A stretch of 64,000 bases of DNA. Origin: Chryseobacterium lathyri (lineage in GTDB: Bacteria; Bacteroidota; Bacteroidia; Flavobacteriales; Weeksellaceae). Shown here piece by piece: positions 17,853 through 26,313 of this stretch. The first letter of the stretch is position 1; every line of letters starts with the position of its first letter. Under the pieces are notes generated by a model. It did not search any database and had not been told where the DNA came from. It saw only the letters and a list, made by a program, of their open reading frames with translations. The position numbers were made by a program, and so were the translations under genes. The DNA lies in the NCBI RefSeq assembly GCF_030812195.1, contig NZ_JAUSSF010000002.1, positions 620,001 to 684,000 of the forward strand, written 5' to 3'.

Positions 17853-18719
17853 ATGAACGCAGCCATATATTCTCAGAAAAAAGACCTCGATACTTTTTTA
17901 TATTTAAGCAAGTTTATTTCAGAACTTGAAACCAGAGGCGTAAAATCTGTTCTGTATGATGAAATGGCTGAAGCGCTTCAGTTCTCGAAGATATTTGAAA
18001 CCTTCAATAACAAACAGGACCTACTGGATAAGGAAGTAGACCTTTTCTTTACTTTTGGAGGTGACGGAACAATCGTAAATTCATTAACATTTATTGAAGA
18101 TCTTGAAATCCCGATTGTTGGGGTAAATACCGGAAGATTAGGTTTTTTGGCCAGCTTTACAAAAGAGGAAGCGTTCAAAGAACTTGATGCCATCTTAAAG
18201 GGTGATGTCAAAACAAGCCGCCGTGCCGTTATCGAAGTGGTTTCTCCAAAATCTGACGATTTTTTCCCTTATGCATTAAATGACGTTACCATATCAAGGA
18301 AGGAAACAACCTCTATGATTACGGTAGATTCATATATCAATAACGAATTTTTGAACGTATTCTGGGGGGATGGAGTTATCGTTTCTACGCCTACAGGGTC
18401 TACAGCCTATTCTTTAAGCTGTGGCGGGCCAATCATCTCTCCGAACAATGAAAATTTTGTCATTACCCCTATTGCTCCCCACAATCTGAATGTGAGACCT
18501 TTGGTTGTAAATGACAGAGTAGAAATAAAATTTAAAGTGGAAAGCAGGGTGCCACAGTACTCCCTCTCCCTGGACTCTAGACTGGTCCATATAGAAACCG
18601 ACAAAGAAATTATCATCAAAAAGGCAGATTTTCAAATACTTCTGGTACAGCCAAACCATTTAAGTTTCTACGAAACAATCCGTCAGAAGCTGCTTTGGGG
18701 CAGGGACAAAAGAAATTAG
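17853..18719 (+). CDS. nadK: NAD kinase
   Basis: The enzyme phosphorylates NAD to NADP. The 288-residue length fits. Key motifs are FTFGGDGTIVNS (the GGDG nucleotide site, near residue 68), VNTGRLGFLA, and DGVIVSTPTGSTAYSLSCGGPI, all diagnostic. It follows the CBS-domain gene almost without a gap, and the fbaA gene follows on the same strand. Confidence 0.97.
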   Translation: MNAAIYSQKKDLDTFLYLSKFISELETRGVKSVLYDEMAEALQFSKIFETFNNKQDLLDKEVDLFFTFGGDGTIVNSLTFIEDLEIPIVGVNTGRLGFLASFTKEEAFKELDAILKGDVKTSRRAVIEVVSPKSDDFFPYALNDVTISRKETTSMITVDSYINNEFLNVFWGDGVIVSTPTGSTAYSLSCGGPIISPNNENFVITPIAPHNLNVRPLVVNDRVEIKFKVESRVPQYSLSLDSRLVHIETDKEIIIKKADFQILLVQPNHLSFYETIRQKLLWGRDKRN

Positions 18720-18790
18720 TAATTCCTCAAAAATGATTACCTTTACAGGAATTTTAAAAACGCCTAATAATTTAAAATAAAAAGTAAAAC

Positions 18791-19861
18791 ATGAGCAGAA
18801 TTTTTCCGGCAGGAGTTGCCACAGGTCAATTAGTTACTGATATTTTTCAGTATGCCAAAGAAAACAAATTTGCACTGCCTGCAGTAAACGTAATTGGTTC
18901 AAGCAATGTAAATGCTGTTATGGAAACTGCAGCGAAATTAAACTCTCCTGTAATTATCCAGTTTTCAAATGGCGGAGCTGCGTTCAACGCAGGAAAAGGG
19001 TTAAATAATGATGGACAGAAATCAGCTATTTTAGGAGCTATTGCCGGAGCAAAACATATCCACACACTGGCAGAAGCTTATGGAGCAACTGTCATTTTAC
19101 ACACAGACCACTGCGCTAAGAAATTATTGCCTTGGATCGATGGATTGATGGATGCTAACGAAGAATTCTTCAGACAAACCGGAAAATCTCTTTATTCTTC
19201 CCACATGCTTGATCTTTCTGAAGAGCCTTTGGAAGAAAACATTGAAATTTCTTCTCAGTATTTCGAAAGAATGGCTAAGCTTAAAATGACTCTTGAAGTA
19301 GAAATCGGGGTTACTGGTGGTGAAGAAGACGGCGTAGACAACTCAGATGTTGACAATTCAAAACTATATACTCAGCCGGAAGATGTAGCGTATACATACG
19401 AAAAATTAAAGGCTATTTCTGAAAACTTTACCATTGCTGCGGCTTTCGGTAATGTACACGGAGTTTACAAGCCAGGGAACGTGGTTCTTACCCCGAAAAT
19501 CCTTGACAACTCTCAGAAATATGTTCAGGAGAAATTCGGAACAGCTGACAAGCCGGTTAACTTTGTATTCCACGGAGGTTCGGGATCTACTTTAGAGGAG
19601 ATCAGAGAGGCTATCGACTACGGAGTTATCAAAATGAATATCGATACTGACCTTCAGTTCGCTTACACAGAAGGGGTTAGAGATTATATGGTTAACAATA
19701 TTGATTATTTAAGAGCTCAAATCGGAAACCCTGAAGGAGAGGAAAAGCCTAACAAGAAATTCTATGACCCAAGAGTTTGGGTAAGAAAAGGTGAAGATAC
19801 TTTCTCTACAAGACTGGTTAAAGCGTTTGAAGACTTAAATAACGTAAATACTTTAAAATAA
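18791..19861 (+). CDS. fbaA: Class II fructose-bisphosphate aldolase
   Basis: The 356-residue protein cleaves fructose 1,6-bisphosphate in glycolysis and works in reverse in gluconeogenesis. Zinc and substrate residues are visible in HTDHCAKKLLPWIDGL, EIGVTGGEEDGVDNS, FGNVHGVYKPGN and FHGGSGST. The length fits the class IIA form. A long hairpin and a TAnnTTTG site lie between it and accD. Confidence 0.97.
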   Translation: MSRIFPAGVATGQLVTDIFQYAKENKFALPAVNVIGSSNVNAVMETAAKLNSPVIIQFSNGGAAFNAGKGLNNDGQKSAILGAIAGAKHIHTLAEAYGATVILHTDHCAKKLLPWIDGLMDANEEFFRQTGKSLYSSHMLDLSEEPLEENIEISSQYFERMAKLKMTLEVEIGVTGGEEDGVDNSDVDNSKLYTQPEDVAYTYEKLKAISENFTIAAAFGNVHGVYKPGNVVLTPKILDNSQKYVQEKFGTADKPVNFVFHGGSGSTLEEIREAIDYGVIKMNIDTDLQFAYTEGVRDYMVNNIDYLRAQIGNPEGEEKPNKKFYDPRVWVRKGEDTFSTRLVKAFEDLNNVNTLK

Positions 19862-19867
19862 GAACTG

Positions 19868-19875
19868 TACATTTG
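19868..19875 (+). promoter_or_regulatory. Bacteroidota -7 promoter element upstream of accD
   Basis: TACATTTG matches TAnnTTTG just after the fbaA stop. Transcription starting a few bases later would place the hairpin at 19875 at the very start of the accD leader. Confidence 0.4.
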
Positions 19876-19921
19876 TATTAATGTAAATAGTATTCATCAT
19901 GAATGCAATTTACATTAATAC
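19875..19921 (+). promoter_or_regulatory. Long perfect hairpin in the accD leader
   Basis: GTATTAATGTAAAT (19875) pairs perfectly with ATTTACATTAATAC (19908) and an inner ATTCAT/ATGAAT stem closes the top, with a single loop base. It lacks a T run and lies 30 bases before the accD ATG. It could terminate fbaA weakly or protect or regulate the accD message. Confidence 0.55.
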
Positions 19922-19951
19922 ATTTTACATTTATACCCTAATACAATCAAA

Positions 19952-20806
19952 ATGGCATTCGACTGGTTTAAAAGAAAAGCAAAAAACATTACCACCTCTA
20001 CTGATGAAAAAAAGGATGTTCCCAAAGGCCTTTGGCATCAGACTCCATCAGGAAAAATAGTGGAGCATGATGAATTGAGAAGAAACAGCTACGTTTCTCC
20101 TGAAGACGGATTTCACGTAAGAATAGGAAGTGCTGAATTTTTTGAGATCCTTTTTGACGAAGGTAAGTTCACTGAACTGGATGCCAATGTTGAAAGTATT
20201 GACATCTTAAATTTCAAGGATACCAAACCTTATAAAGACCGTTTAAAAGAGGTAAGAGCCAAAACAAAACTTACAGATTCCATCAGAAATGCTGTAGGAA
20301 CCGTAAAAGGAACTGAAATGGTAGTTTCCTGTATGGATTTTGCTTTTATCGGCGGATCTTTGGGCTCTGTAATGGGGGAAAAGATCAGAAGAGCAGTAGA
20401 TTATTGTATCGCCAACAAACTTCCGTACATGATCATTTGTCAGTCCGGAGGGGCAAGAATGCAGGAAGCAACTTACTCTCTGATGCAGCTTGCTAAAGTG
20501 CAGGCTAAACTGGCTCAACTTTCTGAAGCAGGACTTTTATACATCGCTTACCTTTGTGACCCTACTTTTGGAGGAATCACGGCTTCTTTCGCCATGACAG
20601 CAGATATTATCATGGCTGAACCGGGAGCGCTTATTGGTTTTGCAGGCCCGAGAGTAATCCGTGAAACAATCGGAAGAGATCTTCCTGAAGGTTTCCAGAC
20701 CTCTGAATTCCTACAGGAAAAAGGCTTTGTAGATTTTATCGTAAAAAGAACTGAAATTAAAGATACAGTAGCTAAAACAGTCAATTTATTAGCTGTAAAC
20801 GCTTAG
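19952..20806 (+). CDS. accD: Acetyl-CoA carboxylase carboxyltransferase subunit beta
   Basis: 284 residues. AccD with AccA transfers carboxyl from biotin to acetyl-CoA, making malonyl-CoA for fatty-acid synthesis. The crotonase-like core is clear: [29 protein letters not shown] and [12 protein letters not shown]. The four Cys of the N-terminal zinc ribbon are absent: [10 protein letters not shown] and YVSPEDGFH stand where the CPSC and CPKC pairs occur in E. coli. I believe this is common in Flavobacteriia. accA is not in the window. Confidence 0.96.
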   Translation: MAFDWFKRKAKNITTSTDEKKDVPKGLWHQTPSGKIVEHDELRRNSYVSPEDGFHVRIGSAEFFEILFDEGKFTELDANVESIDILNFKDTKPYKDRLKEVRAKTKLTDSIRNAVGTVKGTEMVVSCMDFAFIGGSLGSVMGEKIRRAVDYCIANKLPYMIICQSGGARMQEATYSLMQLAKVQAKLAQLSEAGLLYIAYLCDPTFGGITASFAMTADIIMAEPGALIGFAGPRVIRETIGRDLPEGFQTSEFLQEKGFVDFIVKRTEIKDTVAKTVNLLAVNA

Positions 20807-20830
20807 ATCTGTAACAAACACTATACAGTC

Positions 20831-20855
20831 TCTCTCTAATTAGGGAGAGATTTTT
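20831..20855 (+). terminator. Terminator of accD
   Basis: TCTCTCT and GGGAGAGA form a short stem with loop AATTA, followed by TTTTTA. Confidence 0.7.
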
Positions 20856-20859
20856 ATTT

Positions 20860-21372
20860 ATGAGGACTTTCAAGATATTTTTTAATGCCATCCGGAGCAT
20901 GAGTCTGAAAAAGATCATGCGTCTTTTATCATTACTGCTTCCCCATCCTCTTTTTGCATTATTAAGCTTTCATGCAACCATTCAGGCTTTTACCATCGCC
21001 CAGAAAAAATTCCCTAAAACAGCCTCCAATAATGGCATTGGAAATGCTTTCAGACATGCGCTGTGGTGCTGTTTCATTATGATGTACTGCTGTAAAGTCT
21101 CCTCTCCCGAAAAGGCACTGGATTTTTGCAAAAGAATAACCGATATGCATGAGGAGCTGTTTCCAAACGAACCTTTGGAAACCAAAATGGATCTTCACAA
21201 TAACAAAATCGGCATGGATTATTTCATGGAACTGCTTCCGGGAATCCACCGCCAGTTTTTTGAGAAGGGCTTTTTTATCGACAGCCTGGCAAAAAAAATG
21301 GATGAGGCCAAGGTTCTTAAAAGTCTGGATGACAACTTTGAAGGTCATCTGGTTTATTTGGATGAAGAATAA
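20860..21372 (+). CDS. DUF6973-like protein
   Basis: 170 residues. GNAFRHALWCCFIMMYCC and MDLHNNKIGMDYF match the conserved stretches of the DUF6973 family, including the His residues that could bind metal. No function is known. The N-terminus is basic and partly hydrophobic (LLSLLLPHPLFALLSF), which could be a membrane-associated helix. Confidence 0.65.
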   Translation: MRTFKIFFNAIRSMSLKKIMRLLSLLLPHPLFALLSFHATIQAFTIAQKKFPKTASNNGIGNAFRHALWCCFIMMYCCKVSSPEKALDFCKRITDMHEELFPNEPLETKMDLHNNKIGMDYFMELLPGIHRQFFEKGFFIDSLAKKMDEAKVLKSLDDNFEGHLVYLDEE

Positions 21373-21527
21373 TTTCCGTTCTTTAAAACTATTAAATATC
21401 TAAGTTCAGGTTAATAAAATCACTTATATTCTTAGTTTTTTATTGCTCTTTAATGGTTCAAAAAAATAAAATTTTAAGCAGTTTTACATTTAATTTATTA
21501 TCTTTTCTAAAATTTTAATTTAATCGA

Positions 21528-22931
21528 ATGGTCCTCAGCAGAATTTGGTCGGCTTTCATTATCATTGCCATTGCCATTGCCAGTATAAAATACGTTTCGT
21601 CTGGCCACTACAAAACCATCTTTAATGATATGGTGGTGGGAAAAGGAGGTGACACGGTTCAGATCACTTCACAGCCGATGAATACACTTACTCCGCTTGT
21701 CAGGGACAGCCTGATGAAAAAAAACGATTTTGCAGACAGCAGAATCCATTATAAAACAGACTCTCTAAAACAGAATGTAAACGTCTACAGAATCCAGGAA
21801 GCAGACGGCGTGATCGGAACATCCGAAACCGCAGTAAAAATATGTATTGGCCTGATCGGGATTATGACTTTATTTATGGGATTCATGAGCATTGCGGAAA
21901 AAGCAGGCGGGATTAATCTTTTAAGCCGCTTTATACAGCCTTTTTTCTCAAAATTATTTCCTGAAATTCCTAAAAACCATCCGGCTTTCGGGCATATGCT
22001 GATGAATTTCAGCGCTAATCTCCTGGGTTTGGACAATGCCGCGACCCCATTTGGGTTAAAAGCTATGGAAAGTCTTCAGACTTTAAATCCTAATAAAGAT
22101 ACTGCCAGCAATTCGCAGATCATGTTTCTGTGCCTTCACGCAGGGGGAATGACGCTGATTCCTGTTTCAATCATCGCCATCCGGGCTTCGATGGGCTCTA
22201 AAACCCCGACAGATATTTTCCTTCCCTGCATGATTGCTACTTTTGCAGCGACATTGGCAGCGATGATTATTGTTTCTTTATATCAGAAAATCAATTTATT
22301 AAAGCCTATTGTTCTTGCCTATGTAGGCGGAATTTCAGCTCTTATTGCGCTTCTGGTTGTCTATTTGGTTCAACTCAGTAAGGACGAGCTGGATACGTTC
22401 AGTAAAGTATTAAGTAACGGACTGATTCTCTTCATTTTCCTGGCGATTGTTCTCGGTGCTGTTTATAAAAAAATTAATGTTTTCGATGCATTTATTGATG
22501 GTGCGAAAGAAGGCTTCACGACCTGCGTCAAGATCATTCCTTATTTGGTGGGAATGTTAATCGCAATTTCTCTTTTAAGGACTTCGGGCGTTTTCGATGT
22601 GATTATTGACGGAATGAAATGGGTGGCCAACACTGCAGGCTTCGATCCAAGATTTGTGGACGGACTTCCGACTGCACTGATCAAACCTCTTTCCGGATCG
22701 GGAGCCAGAGGAATGATGGTGGATACCATGGCCACATTTGGGGCAGACAGTTTCCAGGGGAAATTGGCAGCAGTTCTTCAGGGAAGCTCAGATACTACAT
22801 TTTACGTAATCGCAGTATATTTTGGAGCAGTAGCTGTAAAGAATACGAGATATACAGTAATTGCCATGCTTCTGGCAGATTTGGTCGGGGTTATTACTGC
22901 AATTGCATTGGCGTATCTGTTTTTTGCCTAA
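21528..22931 (+). CDS. Fused SpmA/SpmB-like nucleoside-recognition (gate) membrane protein
   Basis: 467 residues with about ten hydrophobic segments. Two Gate domains are fused: the first has MNFSANLLGLDNAATPFGLKAM, as in SpmA, and the second has TALIKPLSGSGARGMMVD, as in SpmB. In Bacillus these are separate spore maturation proteins; in non-sporulating Bacteroidota the fused form is common and its substrate is unknown. It may transport or sense a nucleoside-like compound. Confidence 0.88.
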   Translation: MVLSRIWSAFIIIAIAIASIKYVSSGHYKTIFNDMVVGKGGDTVQITSQPMNTLTPLVRDSLMKKNDFADSRIHYKTDSLKQNVNVYRIQEADGVIGTSETAVKICIGLIGIMTLFMGFMSIAEKAGGINLLSRFIQPFFSKLFPEIPKNHPAFGHMLMNFSANLLGLDNAATPFGLKAMESLQTLNPNKDTASNSQIMFLCLHAGGMTLIPVSIIAIRASMGSKTPTDIFLPCMIATFAATLAAMIIVSLYQKINLLKPIVLAYVGGISALIALLVVYLVQLSKDELDTFSKVLSNGLILFIFLAIVLGAVYKKINVFDAFIDGAKEGFTTCVKIIPYLVGMLIAISLLRTSGVFDVIIDGMKWVANTAGFDPRFVDGLPTALIKPLSGSGARGMMVDTMATFGADSFQGKLAAVLQGSSDTTFYVIAVYFGAVAVKNTRYTVIAMLLADLVGVITAIALAYLFFA

Positions 22932-22986
22932 AAACAGGATAGTTGAGGGCCTCAGTTAACATTAAACTATAAACTTTAAATTTATT

Positions 22987-23379
22987 ATGATCACAGATAA
23001 AGAATTCACATTAAGATTAATCCGCCAGTTAACTCAAGCATTGGAAAAACTGATCCTGGACAAACCTGAAGAAAGCTTAATGCAGAAAGAACTGGATTTT
23101 GATTCTTTGATGAAAGATATTTTTAAAATAGATTTCACAGAAATTTCTTCAAAAACGAAAGAAGAGATCATTGCGATTGTCAATGAAAGACAGGAAAGAG
23201 ACCATAAAGACTACTATGAAATGCTGGGAAATCTTTTTTACTTTAAAGGTAAGCAAGAGGACAACAAAGACTTTTTAGACAAGTCAAAAACGTTTTATGA
23301 ACTTTATCTACAGACCAGCGGAATTTTTGCTCTTCCCGTGATCAATAGAATCAATGAAATAAAAAAAGCACTTGAATAA
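22987..23379 (+). CDS. Small helical protein (DUF6483-like)
   Basis: 130 residues, all predicted helical, with a C-terminal TPR-like end (FYELYLQTSGIFALPVINRI). The opening ITDKEFTLRLIRQLTQALEKLI resembles DUF6483 proteins. Function unknown. Its last codons are part of the following terminator. Confidence 0.6.
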   Translation: MITDKEFTLRLIRQLTQALEKLILDKPEESLMQKELDFDSLMKDIFKIDFTEISSKTKEEIIAIVNERQERDHKDYYEMLGNLFYFKGKQEDNKDFLDKSKTFYELYLQTSGIFALPVINRINEIKKALE

Positions 23380-23388
23380 GGTGCTTTT
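23364..23388. terminator. Terminator between convergent genes
   Basis: AAAAGCAC and GTGCTTTT form the stem. It overlaps the stop of the rightward gene and lies 6 bases from the tonB-like stop. Confidence 0.7.
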
Positions 23389-23393
23389 ATATT

Positions 23394-24284
23394 TTAGAAT
23401 GTAATTTTATAAGTTCCGGTAGAAGATGTACTTGCTTTCTCGGCTTTTACATACTTCTTAACCCAAGAAATTCCGGTAGAAGAAATACAGGGATCCGATG
23501 TTCCTCCTGATCTTCTTGCAGAGACTACATTTCCGGCTTTATCTACTGTGTAGGCAATGGTAATGGTTCCGCTTGCCGTACAGCTATTGCTTGGTTGTGC
23601 ACCTCCTCTTCCCATTGTTCCGGGAATATATCCTATCAGCTTTCGGTCAATTCCTACTTTACTGTCTCCGTTACCGTCACCTCCTAATGGATCTCCCGCA
23701 TTTCCTATTCCCTCACCCGTACCCTGGCTTCCGGCTTTTGTCCCTCTTCCCCTGATAAGGTTTCCGATGGCCGCAGTTCCTTTTCCATCACCATTTCCTG
23801 TTTTGGAATTAGCTGTTGTTGCTCCCGCCTTTTTAGTATTCTTTGAAGCGCTTGAGCTTGTCGATACCTTTTTATCTGTTTTTTTTGATTCCTCTTTCTT
23901 CGGTACGCTGACCTTCGAATTGCTGCCTGTAATCACTTTTTCCTTTACCTCTGTTTTCTTAAGCTCGGGCGCAGGTTCAGGCTTTAAAACGGTTTTCGTT
24001 TCCGGCACAGTTGTTTCTGCTGGTTCAGGAGTTACTTCTTCAGTAGCTGCAGCCAAACTTCCCGGCTGATCGGCAGGCTCTTCAATTCCGTTTCCATTTC
24101 TGTTGTCCCCGAAATTAACAAGCATTGTTGTCATCACCTCATCCGGTTGTTTATCCAATTCCGGCTTCAGTTTATAAAGAAAAACAAAAAGTAAAATTGC
24201 AGACCAGATAAGGATAGAAAGTATAGCACTTTTTATCCTGTCTTTATTTTGCTCATTTTTGTTTACAGTGTAACTTCTCATCAT
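23394..24284 (-). CDS. TonB-like energy transducer
   Basis: 296 residues: a short cytosolic start, one transmembrane helix (AILSILIWSAILLFVFLY), a Pro/Glu/Lys-rich and then Gly/Ser-rich periplasmic spacer (about residues 60-215) and a C-terminal beta domain that ends in GTYKITF. It is the last gene of the exbB-exbD-tonB operon, which couples the proton gradient to outer-membrane receptors. The C-terminal domain is short and divergent from classical TonB. An ATG three bases later is equally likely as the start. Confidence 0.82.
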   Translation of the reverse strand: MMRSYTVNKNEQNKDRIKSAILSILIWSAILLFVFLYKLKPELDKQPDEVMTTMLVNFGDNRNGNGIEEPADQPGSLAAATEEVTPEPAETTVPETKTVLKPEPAPELKKTEVKEKVITGSNSKVSVPKKEESKKTDKKVSTSSSASKNTKKAGATTANSKTGNGDGKGTAAIGNLIRGRGTKAGSQGTGEGIGNAGDPLGGDGNGDSKVGIDRKLIGYIPGTMGRGGAQPSNSCTASGTITIAYTVDKAGNVVSARRSGGTSDPCISSTGISWVKKYVKAEKASTSSTGTYKITF

Positions 24285-24314
24285 AAATGATTCTTTCCGG
24301 CAGTTCCGGAGACA

Positions 24315-24713
24315 TTATTTATCTTTAACCGTTGCAATAGCAATATTAAATTTATTCTTTTCAGCGATTTCCATGACAAAGACAACATCTTTATGCATGG
24401 TATTTTCATCTGCACGGATGGTAAATGATTTATTCGTCTGACCCGTTAATTTACTTACAATTACTGACTCCAACTGTTCTCTCGTAACGGGATTATCATC
24501 AACAAAATAAGTTCCATCCGGTTTAATACTTACCGTTAAAGGATTGGGAATATTATCTTCAATCGCTCCCGCTTTTGGCAACTTTACATCAATTGCGCTT
24601 TGATTGGCAGCTGATGAAGTGATCATAAAGAATATCAACATCAGCAAGATAACATCTGTCATCGCTGCTAAACTGAATTCCGGGTTCGCTTTATTTCTTC
24701 TCTGAATTTTCAT
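24315..24713 (-). CDS. exbD: Biopolymer transport protein ExbD/TolR
   Basis: 132 residues with one transmembrane helix, LAAMTDVILLMLIFFMITSSA, which carries the proton-pathway Asp in the family position, and a periplasmic domain with IRADENTMHKDVV. It works with ExbB. The gene is between exbB and the tonB-like gene. Confidence 0.92.
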   Translation of the reverse strand: MKIQRRNKANPEFSLAAMTDVILLMLIFFMITSSAANQSAIDVKLPKAGAIEDNIPNPLTVSIKPDGTYFVDDNPVTREQLESVIVSKLTGQTNKSFTIRADENTMHKDVVFVMEIAEKNKFNIAIATVKDK

Positions 24714-24808
24714 CTGTTTCTTTTTACTTTTTTAATGGTCAGATGGAATCGCTTAATATATTTTTATCTGAAAGATCAATAGTTTGTAAGCAATTTCATA
24801 AGAAAGAT

Positions 24809-25513
24809 TTATAAAGGTTTATTGATAAGGTCTAAAAATTCTCCCGACATATTCTGAGCTTTCAATACAAACTTATCTATTCTTGTTAAAAGTATATTGT
24901 AAAAAAAGTTAGCCGGAATAGCTACAGCCAAACCTACAGCCGTTTGTCCCAATGCCGTATAAATACCTTCAGACAATGTTTTAGGTGAAAAAGATCCTGT
25001 GGCATGAGAAAGGTTGAAGAAAGCAATAATCATCCCGATAACCGTTCCTAAAAGCCCCAGCATCGGTGCAATACTTGGCACCACAGCCAAAAGGTTCAGG
25101 TTCTTCTCCATATTCGCTACCTCTACCTGGGCCTGCGATTCCATGGCACTTACGATGTCAGAAACAGGGCGTCCCAATCTTGAAATTCCTTTTTCCAAAA
25201 TCCTTCCTTCCGGAGAATTCTGTCTTTTACAGTAATCCGCTGCCGATTCAATCTTTCCTTCTTTGATAAAATCTTCAATATTCTCCATGAAATTGGCATC
25301 TGTTTTTGAAGTCAGCCTTTTGATAAAGAAAAAACGTTCAAAGAACAGATACAGTGAAAATACACCCAAAGCCAGAACGACAAACATCACTATTTTAGCG
25401 AAAGCTCCTCCGTGGAACATGATCTTCCAAAATGAAAATTCTAAATCGTCTGTTGCAACTGCAGGAGCAGTAATCTGTGCAAATAAAATCTGAGTAAGTT
25501 CCGTTAACAGCAT
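24809..25513 (-). CDS. exbB: MotA/TolQ/ExbB proton channel protein
   Basis: 234 residues with three hydrophobic helices and the family's LLAVVPSIAPMLGLLGTVIGMI and LGQTAVGLAVAIPANFFYN motifs. With ExbD it forms the proton channel that energises TonB. It is the first gene of the operon and has its own promoter site upstream. Confidence 0.94.
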   Translation of the reverse strand: MLLTELTQILFAQITAPAVATDDLEFSFWKIMFHGGAFAKIVMFVVLALGVFSLYLFFERFFFIKRLTSKTDANFMENIEDFIKEGKIESAADYCKRQNSPEGRILEKGISRLGRPVSDIVSAMESQAQVEVANMEKNLNLLAVVPSIAPMLGLLGTVIGMIIAFFNLSHATGSFSPKTLSEGIYTALGQTAVGLAVAIPANFFYNILLTRIDKFVLKAQNMSGEFLDLINKPL

Positions 25514-25542
25514 TAATGTGAATTTTTATAAAATTTTAACGA

Positions 25543-25550
25543 CAAATGTA
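25543..25550 (-). promoter_or_regulatory. Bacteroidota -7 promoter element of exbB operon
   Basis: On the minus strand TACATTTG matches TAnnTTTG, 30 bases upstream of the exbB ATG. Confidence 0.5.
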
Positions 25551-25683
25551 GTGGAATATTATGAATTGCTCTCTTAAAAATTGTTTAAAAACAACTTAAA
25601 ATTTGTTATTATTAAGAGACAGCAAATTTCTTTCCAAAAGAAGTTTTGAAAAGAAATCTGCTGTAAAAATGATGAGAAAACGG

Positions 25684-26145
25684 CTAGTCTTCGTCTATAT
25701 CAATACCGTCCTGCTTAAATTCGCATTTTAGACGGAATGGGATTGGTGTATCAGATCCGGTATAGAAATCGTCAATAGTTCCCTTCCATATCACCTGAAG
25801 CTCACCTTCTTCATTTTTTTCAAACTGGAGCTCATTATCATAGATAAAGGCATCCTCATCATCAAATAAATCCACTTCTGTATAGGTTTCTTCATCAGAA
25901 TCATTAATTTTGATCGTTTTCCCTTCAATCTCCTTCGATTCGATCGGAAAATCAAAAATTTCAAGTGAAAGCTGCGGAAAGTTGTACTGTAATGAATCAT
26001 CATCTACATGATCCAAACTGTCATCCGTTATAATTTCAACCTCTAATAAATGTTGCTGGTTGCTGTAGACCGCCTTACAATAAGTGTTTCTAATATTGTA
26101 TTTTAGGGTCTCCTCCGGATGGTAAATTTTTAAAATCCCTTTCAT
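25684..26145 (-). CDS. Acidic cytosolic hypothetical protein
   Basis: 153 residues, strongly acidic, with Asp/Glu-rich runs (DDSLDHVDDDS, DDEDAFIYD) and alternating strands that suggest a beta-sandwich (C2-like or DUF2004-like). No signal peptide. I do not recognise a named family. It is a single gene with its own promoter. Confidence 0.55.
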   Translation of the reverse strand: MKGILKIYHPEETLKYNIRNTYCKAVYSNQQHLLEVEIITDDSLDHVDDDSLQYNFPQLSLEIFDFPIESKEIEGKTIKINDSDEETYTEVDLFDDEDAFIYDNELQFEKNEEGELQVIWKGTIDDFYTGSDTPIPFRLKCEFKQDGIDIDED

Positions 26146-26193
26146 TATTTCTTAAAAAAGAGCTGTAATAATATGATTGTTAAACGTTTTAGA

Positions 26194-26201
26194 CAAAGAT
26201 A
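26194..26201 (-). promoter_or_regulatory. Bacteroidota -7 promoter element of acidic protein gene
   Basis: Minus strand TATCTTTG matches TAnnTTTG, 49 bases upstream of the start. Confidence 0.45.
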
Positions 26202-26286
26202 AAAAATTGATTTAAAGTTGAAAATATTTTGAAAATTATTTTTTTAAATCATTATGATTGATTATTCTGTATATGCCAATAATACT

Positions 26287-26294
26287 TACTTTTG
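26287..26294 (+). promoter_or_regulatory. Bacteroidota -7 promoter element of DUF885 gene
   Basis: TACTTTTG matches TAnnTTTG, 20 bases before ATG 26314. It lies inside the longer frame that opens at 26254, which supports the shorter start. Confidence 0.5.
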
Positions 26295-26313
26295 CTTCAT
26301 AAAGATTCTGAAA

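Noticed and set aside
23557..24069. 170-residue ORF on the plus strand opposite the tonB-like gene
   Set aside because: It is the antisense shadow of a low-complexity Gly/Pro/Lys-rich region and encodes Pro/Ser/Leu-rich sequence only.
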